NCBI GenBank assembly: GCA_948099385.1
Contig: CANUEZ040000198.1
Location: forward strand, 4,540,501-4,604,500
Reading direction: 5' to 3'
Origin: Fasciola hepatica
Lineage: Eukaryota > Platyhelminthes > Trematoda > Plagiorchiida > Fasciolidae
DNA: 64,000 bases
Below the pieces are notes generated by a model, which saw only the letters and a program-made list of their open reading frames with translations, did not search any database and had not been told where the DNA came from. Positions 10,797 to 21,944 of the stretch are shown piece after piece. Every line of letters begins with the position of its first letter. Positions within the stretch are counted from its first letter, which is position 1. A program made the translations under genes and the position numbers.

Positions 10797-12741
10797 GAAA
10801 ATACTTGCGCTTAGTTTGGGATTGTTTAATTGGATATTGATTGGTTGACTTCCGGTTCGGACTTCACGTATCACGCGCAAACCTCAGGTCATCCAACCAA
10901 CCTGAACTCGGAAGAACCAGATTCGAGTTTCGTTGTTGTTAGAGCTGATCAGTGATGCATATCCTCATCCACACCCACGGTTTGAACACGAGCACTTCCA
11001 TCTCGAATACGTGATTTTTACCACTTCGCCTTCACACTGCCGGCCGAATAGATCCGAATCACCAAGTTAAGCTTGTTCAGATGTCGACCTCTATGTCAGC
11101 CAGAAATGCTCTACAAGTTCAAATTAAGACACGGTTCTAGACTTAGTGTAATCCAAGCGAATGCTTCCCACCATATCATGTATTCTCCACAGGAACACGG
11201 CAACCGATCCACGTTTTCAAAGCTGCTTCGCCATTTTGTGTTTAAATATCCCGGAATTACTTGCGCTTAGTTTGGGATTGTTTAATTGGATATTGATTGG
11301 TTGACTGTCCGTTTCGACTTCATGTTTCACGCGCAAACCTCAGGTCATCCAACCAACGTGAATTCGCAAGAACCAGATTCGAGTTTCGTTATTGTTATAG
11401 CTGATCAGTGAGGCATATACTCAGCCACACCCACGGTTTGAACCCGAGCAATTCCATCCCGACAATAGGGATATTCACAACTGCGCCCTCACAATGCCGG
11501 CCGAGTTGATCCGAATCAACAAGTCAAGCTTGTTCAGATGTCGACCTCTATGACAGCCAGAAAAGCTCGACAACTTCAAATGATGACACATTTCCAGACC
11601 TAGTTTAATCCAAGCCAATGCTTCCCACCATATGAGGTATTCTCCACAGGAACACGGCGCCAGATCCACGTTTTAAACCATGCTTCGACTTATGTTGTTA
11701 TATATTTATACACCGCAATAATTTGCGCTTTGTTTCGGATTAGTCAATTGGATATTGATTGGTTTACTGTTCTTTTGGACTTTACGTTTTACGTGCAAAC
11801 CTCAGGTCATCCAAACAACGTGAACTCGGAAGAACCAGATTCGAGTTTCGTTGTTGTTAGAGCTGATCAGTGGTGCATATCCTCAGCCACACCCACGTTC
11901 TCAACACAAAAATTTCCACCTCGAAGACGTGTTTATTACCACTTTGCTTGAAAAAATCCTCCGAGTTGATCCGAATCACCAAGTCAAGCTTTTTCAGATG
12001 TCGACCTCTATGACAGCCAGAAATGCTCGACAAATTCAAAGCCAATGCTTCCCACCATATCAGGTATTCTCCACAGGAACACGGCAACCGATCCACCTTT
12101 TCAACACTGCTTCGCCTTATTTTTATATTTATATCACGCAATTACTTGCGCTTAGTTTGGGATTGCTTAATTGGATATTGATTGGTTGACTGTCCATTTG
12201 GACACCACGTTTCACGCGCAAACCTCAGGTCGTCCAACCAACGGGAACTTGGACGAACCAGATTCGAGTTTGGTTGTTGTTAGAGCTGATCAGTGGTGCA
12301 TATCCTCATCCACACCCACGGTTTGAACACGAGCACTTCCATCTCGAAGACGTGTTTTTTACCACTATGCCTTGCCACAACCGTCCGGGTTGATCCGAAT
12401 CACCAAGTTAAGCTTGTTCAGATGTCGACCTCTATGACAGCCAGAAATGCTCGACAACTTCAAATGGAGACACGCTTCCAGACCTAGTTTAATCCAAGCG
12501 AATGCTTCCCATCACATCAGGTATTCTCCAGAGGAACACGGCAACCGATCCACGTTTTCAACCCTGCTTCGCCATATTTGGTTATTTATATCCCGCAATT
12601 ACTTGCGCTTAGTTTGTGATTGTATAATTGGAAATCGATTGGTTGACTCTGCTTTTCGACTTCACGTTTCACGCGCAAACCTCAGGTCATCCAACCATCC
12701 GGAACTCGGAAGAACCAGATTCGAGTTTCGTTGTTGTTAGA
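9926..12741 (+). repeat. Diverged left part of satellite (edge monomers)
   Basis: Monomers here differ from each other more than those to the right. The first (9926-10446) is partly unrecognisable. One has an expanded TA tract and one has lost about 33 bp (11862-12285). Decayed monomers at an array edge fit homogenisation acting mostly on the interior. Confidence 0.75.
10745..10793. repeat. (TA)n microsatellite within one monomer
   Basis: About 24 TA units replace the short 'ttatatatagatatc'-type stretch of other monomers. This lengthens that monomer to 497 bp. Confidence 0.95.
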
Positions 12742-15476
12742 GCTGATCAGTGACGCATATCCTCATCCACACCCACGGTTTGAACACGAGCACTTCCATC
12801 TCGAAGACGTGTTTATTATCACTATGCCTTGCCACAACCGTCCGGGTTGATCCGAATCACCAAATTAAGCTTGTTCAGATGTCGACCTCTATGACAGCCA
12901 GAAATGCTCGACAACTTCAAATGGAGACACGGTTCCAGACCTAGTTTAATCCAAGCCAATGCTTCCCACCATATCAGGTATTCTCCATAGGAACACGGCA
13001 ACCGATCCACGTTTTCAACCGTGCATCGCCTTATTTTCATACAGATATCACGCAATTACTTGCGCTTAGTTTTGATTGTTTAATTGGATATTGATTGGTT
13101 GACTGTCCTTTTCGACTTCACGTTTCACGCGCAAACCTCAGGTCATCCAAATAACCCGAACTCGGACGAACCAGATTCGAGTTTCGTTGTTGTTAGAGCT
13201 GATCAGTGGTGCATATCCTCATCCACAGTCACGTATTAAAAATGAACGCTTCCATCTCGAAGACGTGTTTGTTACCACTGCGCCTTCCCACTGCCGGCCG
13301 TGTTGATCCGAATCCGAATGTTAAGCTTGTTCAGATGTCGACCACTATGACAGCCGGATATGCTTGACAACTTCAAACGGAGACACGCTTTCAGACCCAG
13401 TTTAATCCAAGCGAATGCTTCACAGCATATCAGGTCTTCTACAAAGGAACACGGCAACCGATCCACGTTTTCAACCGTGCATCGCTTTATTTTCATACAG
13501 ATATCACGCAATTACTTGCGCTTAGTTTTGATTGTTTCATTGGATAATGATTGGTTGACTGTCCTTTTCGACTTCACGTTTCACGCGCAAACCTCAGTCA
13601 TCCAACTAACCCGAATTCGGAAGAACCAGATTCGAGTTTCGTTGTTGTTAGAGCTGATCAGTGATGCATATCCTCTTCCACACCCACGGTTTGAACACGA
13701 GCACTTCCATCTCGAAGACGTGTTTATTACCACTGCGCCTTCACACAGCCGGCCGATTTGATCCGAATCAAGGCGTTAGGCTTGTACAAATGTCGACCTC
13801 TATGACAGCCAGAAATGCTCGACAACTTCAAATGGAGACACGGTTCCAGACCAAGTTTAATCCAAGCCAATGCTTCCCACCATATCATGTACTCTCCAAC
13901 GGAACACGGCAACCGATCCACGTTTTCAACACTGCTTCGCCTTATTTATATACAGATATCACGTCATTACTTGCGTTTGGTTTGGGATGGGTAAATTGGT
14001 TATTGATTTGTTGACTGTTCTTTTGGACTTCACGTTTCACGCGCAAAACTCAGGTTATCCAACCAACCTGAACTCGGAAGCACCAGATTCGAGTTTCGTT
14101 GTTGTTAGAGCTGATCAGTGGTGCATATCCTCATCCACACCCACGGTTTCAACACGAGCACCTACATCTCGAAGACGTGTTTATTACCACTGCGCCATCA
14201 CACAACCGTCCGTGTTGATCCGAATCACCAAGTTAAGCTTGTTCAGATGCTGACTTCTATGACAGCCAGAAATGCTCGACAACTTCGAATGGAGACACGG
14301 TTCCAGACCCAGTTTATTCCAAGCGAGTGCTTCCCACCATATCACGTATTCTCCAAAGGAACACGGCAACCGATCCACATATTCACCACTGCTTCGTCTC
14401 TTTTTATATAGATATCAGGCAATGACTTCCGCTTAGTTTTGATTGTTTAATTGGATATTGATTGGTTGACTGTCCGTTTCGACTTCACGTTTCACACGCA
14501 TACCACAGGTCATTCAACCAACGTGAACTCGGAAGAACCAGATTCGAGTTTCGTTGTTGTTAGAGCTGATCAGTGGTGCATACCCTCATCCACACCCACG
14601 GTTTGAACCCGAGCACTTCCATCTCGAAGACGTGTTTTTTACCACTATGCCTTGCCACAACCGTCCGGGTTGATCCGAATCACCAAGTTAAGCTTGTTCA
14701 GATGTCGACCTCTATGACAGCCAGAAATGCTCGACAACTTCAAATGGAGACACGCTTCCAGACCTAGTTTAATCCAAGCGAATGCTTCCCATCATATCAG
14801 GTTTTCTCCAAAAAAACACGGCAACCGATCCACGTTTTCAACACTGCTTCGCCTTATTTTTTATAGATATCAAGCAATTGCTTGCGCTCAGTTTTTAATT
14901 GTTTAATTGGATATTGATTGGTTGACTGTCCTTTTGGACTTCACGTATCACGCGCAAACCTCAGGTCATCCAACCAACCTGAACTCGGAAGAACCAGATT
15001 CGAGTTTCGTTGTTGTTAGAGCTGATCAGTGACGCATATCCTCATCCACACCCACGGATTTTCACGAGCACTTCCATCTCGAAGACGTGTTTGTTACCAC
15101 TGCGCCTTCACACTGCCGGCCGAGTTGATCCGAATCCGAATGTTAAGCTTGTTCAGATGTCGACCACTATGACAGCCGGATATGCTTGACAACTTCAAAC
15201 GGAGACACGCTTTCAGACCCAGTTTAATCCAAGCGAATGCTTCACAGCATATCAGGTCTTCTACAAAGGAACACGGCAACCGATCCACGTTTTCAACCCT
15301 GCTTCGCCATATTTGGTTATTTATATCCCGCAATTACTTGCGCTTAGTTTGTGATTGTATAATTGGAAATCGATTGGTTGACTCTGCTTTTCGACTTCAC
15401 GTTTCACGCGCAAACCTCAGGTCATCCAACCATCCGGAACTCGGAAGAACCAGATTCGAGTTTCGTTGTTGTTAGA
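12742..15476 (+). repeat. Satellite higher-order repeat, unit 1 (six monomers, 2735 bp)
   Basis: The six monomers starting at 12742, 13198, 13653, 14110, 14565 and 15021 reappear in the same order 2735 bp downstream with almost no difference (for example ccaaattaagctt here against ccaaattaagatt at 15594-15606). Neighbouring monomers within the unit are clearly more different from each other. That contrast defines a higher-order repeat. Confidence 0.9.
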
Positions 15477-17830
15477 GCTGATCAGTGACGCATATCCTCA
15501 TCCACACCCACGGTTTGAACACGAGCACTTCCATCTCGAAGACGTGTTTATTATCACTATGCCTTGCCACAACCGTCCGGGTTGATCCGAATCACCAAAT
15601 TAAGATTGTTCAGATGTCGACCTCTATGACAGCCAGAAATGCTCGACAACTTCAAATGGAGACACGGTTCCAGACCTAGTTTAATCCAAGCCAATGCTTC
15701 CCACCATATCAGGTATTCTCCATAGGAACACGGCAACCGATCCACGTTTTCAACCGTGCATCGCCTTATTTTCATACAGATATCACGCAATTACTTGCGC
15801 TTAGTTTTGATTGTTTAATTGGATATTGATTGGTTGACTGTCCTTTTCGACTTCACGTTTCACGCGCAAACCTCAGGTCATCCAAATAACCCGAACTCGG
15901 ACGAACCAGATTCGAGTTTCGTTGTTGTTAGAGCTGATCAGTGGTGCATATCCTCATCCACAGTCACGTATTAAAAATGAACGCTTCCATCTCGAAGACG
16001 TGTTTGTTACCACTGCGCCTTCCCACTGCCGGCCGTGTTGATCCGAATCCGAATGTTAAGCTTGTTCAGATGTCGACCACTATGACAGCCGGATATGCTT
16101 GACAACTTCAAACGGAGACACGCTTTCAGACCCAGTTTAATCCAAGCGAATGCTTCACAGCATATCAGGTCTTCTACAAAGGAACACGGCAACCGATCCA
16201 CGTTTTCAACCGTGCATCGCTTTATTTTCATACAGATATCACGCAATTACTTGCGCTTAGTTTTGATTGTTTCATTGGATAATGATTGGTTGACTGTCCT
16301 TTTCGACTTCACGTTTCACGCGCAAACCTTAGTCATCCAACTAACCCGAATTCGGAAGAACCAGATTCGAGTTTCGTTGTTGTTAGAGCTGATCAGTGAT
16401 GCATATCCTCTTCCACACCCACGGTTTGAACACGAGCACTTCCATCTCGAAGACGTGTTTATTACCACTGCGCCTTCACACAGCCGGCCGATTTGATCCG
16501 AATCAAGGCGTTAGGCTTGTACAAATGTCGACCTCTATGACAGCCAGAAATGCTCGACAACTTCAAATGGAGACACGGTTCCAGACCAAGTTTAATCCAA
16601 GCCAATGCTTCCCACCATATCATGTACTCTCCAACGGAACACGGCAACCGATCCACGTTTTCAACACTGCTTCGCCTTATTTATATACAGATATCACGTC
16701 ATTACTTGCGTTTGGTTTGGGATGGGTAAATTGGTTATTGATTTGTTGACTGTTCTTTTGGACTTCACGTTTCACGCGCAAAACTCAGGTTATCCAACCA
16801 ACCTGAACTCGGAAGCACCAGATTCGAGTTTCGTTGTTGTTAGAGCTGATCAGTGGTGCATATCCTCATCCACACCCACGGTTTCAACACGAGCACCTAC
16901 ATCTCGAAGACGTGTTTATTACCACTGCGCCATCACACAACCGTCCGTGTTGATCCGAATCACCAAGTTAAGCTTGTTCAGATGCTGACTTCTATGACAG
17001 CCAGAAATGCTCGACAACTTCGAATGGAGACACGGTTCCAGACCCAGTTTATTCCAAGCGAGTGCTTCCCACCATATCACGTATTCTCCAAAGGAACACG
17101 GCAACCGATCCACATATTCACCACTGCTTCGTCTCTTTTTATATAGATATCAGGCAATGACTTCCGCTTAGTTTTGATTGTTTAATTGGATATTGATTGG
17201 TTGACTGTCCGTTTCGACTTCACGTTTCACACGCATACCACAGGTCATTCAACCAACGTGAACTCGGAAGAACCAGATTCGAGTTTCGTTGTTGTTAGAG
17301 CTGATCAGTGGTGCATACCCTCATCCACACCCACGGTTTGAACCCGAGCACTTCCATCTCGAAGACGTGTTTTTTACCACTATGCCTTGCCACAACCGTC
17401 CGGGTTGATCCGAATCACCAAGTTAAGCTTGTTCAGATGTCGACCTCTATGACAGCCAGAAATGCTCGACAACTTCAAATGGAGACACGCTTCCAGACCT
17501 AGTTTAATCCAAGCGAATGCTTCCCATCATATCAGGTTTTCTCCAAAAAAACACGGCAACCGATCCACGTTTTCAACACTGCTTCGCCTTATTTTTTATA
17601 GATATCAAGCAATTGCTTGCGCTCAGTTTTTAATTGTTTAATTGGATATTGATTGGTTGACTGTCCTTTTGGACTTCACGTATCACGCGCAAACCTCAGG
17701 TCATCCAACCAACCTGAACTCGGAAGAACCAGATTCGAGTTTCGTTGTTGTTAGAGCTGATCAGTGACGCATATCCTCATCCACACCCACGGATTTATCA
17801 CGAGCACTTCCATCTCGAAGACGTGTTTGT
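15477..17830 (+). repeat. Satellite higher-order repeat, unit 2
   Basis: Repeats unit 1 at an offset of 2735 bp through monomers at 15477, 15933, 16388, 16845 and 17300. The sixth monomer (17756) begins like unit 1's sixth ('cacggatttatcacgagc', compare 15055) and then continues as the second-monomer type. Confidence 0.88.
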
Positions 17831-19824
17831 TACCACTGCGCCTTCACACTGCCGGCCGAGTTGATCCGAATCCGAATGTTAAGCTTGTTCAGATGTCGAC
17901 CACTATGACAGCCGGATATGCTTGACAACTTCAAACGGAGACACGCTTTCAGACCCAGTTTAATCCAAGCGAATGCTTCACAGCATATCAGGTCTTCTAC
18001 AAAGGAACACGGCAACCGATCCACGTTTTCAACCGTGCATCGCTTTATTTTCATACAGATACCACGCAATTACTTGCGCTTAGTTTTGATTGTTTCATTG
18101 GATAATGATTGGTTGACTGTCCTTTTCGACTTCACGTTTCACGCGCAAACCTTAGTCATCCAACTAACCCGAATTCGGAAGAACCAGATTCGAGTTTCGT
18201 TGTTGTTAGAGCTGATCAGTGATGCATATCCTCTTCCACACCCACGGTTTGAACACGAGCACTTCCATCTCGAAGACGTGTTTATTACCACTGCGCCTTC
18301 ACACAGCCGGCCGATTTGATCCGAATCAAGGCGTTAGGCTTGTACAAATGTCGACCTCTATGACAGCCAGAAATGCTCGACAACTTCAAATGGAGACACG
18401 GTTCCAGACCAAGTTTAATCCAAGCCAATGCTTCCCACCATATCATGTACTCTCCAACGGAACACGGCAACCGATCCACGTTTTCAACACTGCTTCGCCT
18501 TATTTATATACAGATATCACGTCATTACTTGCGTTTGGTTTGGGATGGGTAAATTGGTTATTGATTTGTTGACTGTTCTTTTGGACTTCACGTTTCACGC
18601 GCAAACCTCAGGTTATCCAACCAACCTGAACTCGGAAGCACCAGATTCGAGTTTCGTTGTTGTTAGAGCTGATCAGTGGTGCATATCCTCATCCACACCC
18701 ACGGTTTGAACCCGAGCACTTCCATTTCGAAGACGTGTTTTTTACCACTATGCCTTGCCACAACCGTCCGGGTTGATCCGAATCACCAAGTTAAGCTTGC
18801 TCAGATGTCGACCTCTATGACAGCCGGAAATGCTCGACAACTTCAAATGGAGACACGCTTCCAGACCTAGTTTAATCCAAGCGAATGCTTCCCACCATAT
18901 CTGGTATTCTCCAGAGGAACACGTTAACCGATCCATGTTTTCGACCCTGCTTCGCCTTATTTTCATACAGATATCACGCAATTACTTGCGCTTAGTTTTG
19001 ATTGTTTAATTGGATATTGATTGGTTGACTGTCCTTTTCGACTTCACGTTTCACGCGCAAACCTCAGGTCATCCAACCATCCGGAACTCGGAAGCACCAG
19101 ATTCGAGTTTCGTTGTTGTTAGAGCTGATCAGTGATGCATATCCTCATCCACACCCACGGTTTGAACCCGAGCACTTCCATCTCGAAGACGTGTTTTTTA
19201 CCACTATGCCTTGACAGAATACTCCAAGTTGATCCGAATCACCAAGTTAAGCTTATTCAGATGTCGACCTATATGACAGCCAGAAATGCTCGACAACTTC
19301 AAATGGAGACAGGGTTCCAGACCCAGTTTATTCCAAGCGAATGCTTCCCACCACATCAGGTATTCTCCACAGGAACACGGCAACCGATCCACGTTTTCAA
19401 CCGTGCATCGTCGTATTTTTATATGGATATCACGCAATTACTTCGCTAAGTATGGGATGGATAAATGGGATATTGATTGGTTGACTGTCCATTTGGACAC
19501 CACGTTTCACGCGCAAACCTCAGGTCGTCCAACTAACCCGATTTCGGAAGCACCAGATTCGAGTTTCGTTGTTGTTAGAGCTGATCAGTGGTGCATATCC
19601 TCATCCACACCCACGGTTTGAACCCGAGCACTTCCATTTCGAAGACGTGTTTATTACCACTGCGCCTTCACACAGCCGGCCGAGGTGTTTCGAATCTCCA
19701 AATTAAACTTTTTCAGATGTCGACGTCTATGACAGCCAGAAATGCTCGACAACTTCAAATGGAGACACGGTTCCAGACCTAGTTTAATCCAAGCGAATGC
19801 TTCCCACCATATCAGATCATCTCT
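17831..19824 (+). repeat. Truncated third higher-order unit and edge monomers
   Basis: From about 17830 the sequence matches 16007 onward at an offset of 1823 bp (four monomers), so two monomers are missing relative to the six-monomer order. The copies at 18211 and 18668 follow the third and fourth types, with the 18668 monomer switching toward the fifth type. Those at 19124 and 19580 are more divergent. The last monomer is cut at about 19824 by the LTR. Confidence 0.85.
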
Positions 19825-20149
19825 TGAGGAACAAGCGCGACAGGGCGATTAGTCTCCTCCATGACCGAATCTCCGTTATTTATAAACTAAAATAAATGAT
19901 TGCTTATGTTCCGAAATCCTGTTACGTTGTGAAGGTCAGTTGATCATTCAGAAATATTTCCGTTCAAATGTAATATGACGTATGCGCAGCGAACACTGAG
20001 AAAATGGATCAATTAAAAGATCTGTCTACAAGGACACCATCTACACTTCATGATAGTCGTTCCAGAGAAGTACAAGATAAGCACAGTGCAAACGCTGTTT
20101 CTCGGGCTGGAGTAGATTTGGACGACAGAGCCACTGGAGGGAGAAATCA
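19825..20149 (-). repeat. LTR (3' LTR of the minus-strand element)
   Basis: On the minus strand it begins TGATTTCTCCCTCCAG and ends TTGTTCCTCA. It pairs with 24991-25315 at high identity over the first ~310 bp. The final dozen bases differ from the other LTR copies, which read TCTGTTTTGTCA. It abuts satellite directly, and the same satellite/LTR junction recurs inverted at about 38556. The 93-codon plus-strand frame at 20004-20285 is a shadow of the LTR. Confidence 0.7.
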
Positions 20150-20172
20150 TCGCTGCAGCTTTTTCCACCTCA
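20150..20172 (-). other. Candidate polypurine tract
   Basis: The minus strand reads GAGGTGGAAAAAGCTGCAGCGA immediately before the LTR start TGATT. A purine-rich tract at that place is expected for plus-strand priming in an LTR element, and it supports the LTR boundary. Confidence 0.6.
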
Positions 20173-20399
20173 ACAATCCACTACTATTCACGGCCGTTTC
20201 TCAGGCTCAGAATCAATTGGCGTTTAAGGTACTTCTGTGTTCCATCATATCTGGAATTTGGAGGAATCATTCTGTGAGCATCTAACAGCGAAACTGAGGA
20301 TGCAGATATCCATCGCTTCCGTGGGTAGCTGGTTGTTGGATCTTGGTCAGCCGTAAAAGCCTCAAATAGAACCCACTGGACATTTGTTCACAACTCATC

Positions 20400-20910
20400 T
20401 GGATAATGGGCGTCGACAACTTGGTGAGCAGTTGTGATATAGAATGGATTGTCAATGGCAAGACCAAGTTCGAAAACTGTATGGGAAATCACAAAACAAA
20501 TTTCATTCAAAATTATCTGCACGACCATTATACTGCGGGTGACGAAGAGCAGTGTGTTACACTTCGCAACCAAGATCTTATAGTAAATTATCCAAGAGTT
20601 TAGCAGACAAATTGGTGCCATTGTCAGTAACTGGCACAAACAGAATTCCTCCTCTGTTGAATCTGTTCCTGAGCGTAGTCTGTGTGAAGTCAGCAGTAGG
20701 TGACGTTGTTCAACATACTATTGATCAGAGGGAAAAGGCATCAGCAATCACAAGAGTGTAGTATTTACCCAAGAAGGCTCCACAATAACTTGCATATAAC
20801 CGCTGCCACGCCTCGCGAAGCAACAGTCAAGGAAGCAAATTCGAAAGTTTCGAAAGTACCTAATGTAAATGCTGCTTGCAATATTTACCTGTACGCTCAA
20901 CGTCGGCCCA
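20400..20910 (-). pseudogene. Gypsy integrase catalytic core, broken
   Basis: Minus-strand translation gives a core-start motif ending CGAFLGKYYTLVIADAFS (about 20730-20815), then VTDNGTNLSAKLLDN (about 20592-20637) after a stop, then an HPQYNGRADNF-like stretch near 20520-20550. These are the three catalytic neighbourhoods of retroviral-type integrases (DDE). The first Asp is replaced by Ser (YASYCG where families have an Asp), the second Asp is present, and the usual Glu near QAEN is Asp. Several stops interrupt the frame. It would normally insert the cDNA of the element, but here it is dead. It lies between the deleted RT region and the polypurine tract. Confidence 0.8.
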
Positions 20911-20944
20911 GTTAGAAAACTCCACAGAGCCAGTAATTCCGTGC

Positions 20945-21205
20945 TCACGCAGACTGAATTGCTTGACGGACAGGATCTCTCAAACTAAAAAGAATTGTAC
21001 TGCGCTTTAGTAAAATGAGATCGCCAGATATCTCTAACCTCAATCCAGGAATGTGCATTCCAACAGAAACCTCAGAACATTTTAAAAGCTGCTGTATATC
21101 CAATGCATCGTGTGAAGAATTTAGGAGAGTGACATCAATGTGCAATTCACGAACAACTTTAAAATCAAGTAGAAGAAGACCAGAATCAGAAACAAAAACT
21201 TGCAT
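20945..21205 (-). pseudogene. Gypsy reverse transcriptase, N-terminal remnant
   Basis: An 86-codon minus-strand frame reads through FKVVRELHIDV and ends around SLRDPVRQAIQ. This resembles the protease-RT linker and the start of Gypsy RT, where the '(F)GLRDPVRQAL' type motif precedes the fingers domain. The remainder of RT (palm with the DD box) and RNase H are absent, because integrase-like sequence begins within about 50 bp. It overlaps the protease frame by a frameshift. Confidence 0.6.
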
Positions 21206-21414
21206 TCAATGGGATCAGAGTCACGAAGCTGAATTAAAACCATACGAGAACCGACATGTGGGAGCTTGCATCCAGTAATCCCTGGAATAGTCACACTGCT
21301 AGGATTAATCTTATCGATGCGATAAACGCAATTTATAGCTTTAGGTGAAGTGATGGATTCTACACTCCCAGTGTCAACAATGAAAGTGTGTTGACTACCC
21401 TCTGCAGTATGCAT
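21206..21414 (-). pseudogene. Gypsy aspartic protease remnant
   Basis: The minus-strand frame contains TFIVDTGSVESI shortly after its start (about 21345-21385). DTGS is the active-site motif of retropepsin-type proteases, and the length to the RT linker fits. It is on a different frame from the zinc-knuckle segment, so at least one frameshift separates them. It would process the Gag-Pol polyprotein in an intact element. Confidence 0.72.
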
Positions 21415-21893
21415 TTCCTGGTAGTATGTGTAACCTTCTCTGACAAGAGGGATAATGCAAGTGTGGAAATCCTGGTAGGAAGTAAAGAATTGTCAGATGA
21501 TGCTGAGGAGATCGTCTGTGGATATGGTGGGCTAATTCTACAAGCACTATCAATGTGACCAAACTTACCACAGGCAAAACGCATAGCTCGTCGACGAGGA
21601 CTTGTGAAACAACGATGCAAGTGACCACATGAGATACATTTGCCCAAATCGGAACTTCTCTGGTAAGATTTCGAACGAATCTATCGATCAAGTGGGGCTG
21701 ATTACCACGACAACTTATCGGCTTGGTAGAAGACGACGTTTTCATGGGAGTGTATGCATTTCTGCAAATGGAATGAACGAAAAACTGTTTGCTTCGCATC
21801 CTCCAAATGATTTCGGGCCAAATACGAATTGTTGAAACATATCATGTAGTCGTCAACCGGTTGCGATGTAGAACCTACATCGAGAAATTCCAT
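21395..21893 (-). pseudogene. Gypsy gag with CCHC zinc knuckle, broken
   Basis: Minus-strand frames include CISCGHLHRCF and FACGKFGHIDSACR (about 21538-21645). The second is a C-x2-C-x4-H-x4-C knuckle and the first a degenerate knuckle. This is the nucleocapsid part of Gag, which packages element RNA. The upstream gag portion (21702-21893) is in another frame. Protease follows immediately on the minus strand. Confidence 0.75.
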
Positions 21894-21944
21894 TTCAGGT
21901 GCATTCGCGGTTTAAATCCAGTCAATTAGAACATTTATTATTGG

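Larger units (their letters stand above)
9926..19824 (+). repeat. 456-bp satellite array, forward orientation
   Basis: Tandem array phased on the landmark gctgatcag, found at 9990, 10447, 10944, 11400, 11862, 12285, 12742, 13198, 13653, 14110, 14565, 15021, 15477, 15933, 16388, 16845, 17300, 17756, 18211, 18668, 19124 and 19580. Spacing is 455-457 bp except 497 (a TA expansion), 462 and 423. Each monomer contains in order: the landmark, 'catctcgaagacgtgttt', 'cagatgtcgacctctatgac', 'tgctcgacaacttcaaatgg', 'ggaacacggcaaccgatcc', 'ttggatattgattggttgac', 'cgtttcacgcgcaaacctca', 'ccagattcgagtttcgttgt'. Short open frames recur at the same monomer position on both strands, which is a consequence of the repeat. 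The array ends against the LTR at about 19825. I do not recognise the family. Confidence 0.95.

Noticed and set aside
9926..19824. CRISPR-like array
   Set aside because: 456-bp monomers repeat end to end with no unique spacers, in a eukaryotic context. This is satellite DNA.
20004..20285. 93-codon plus-strand coding sequence starting MDQLKDLSTRTP
   Set aside because: It lies antisense in the LTR and recurs wherever the LTR recurs. It has no motif.
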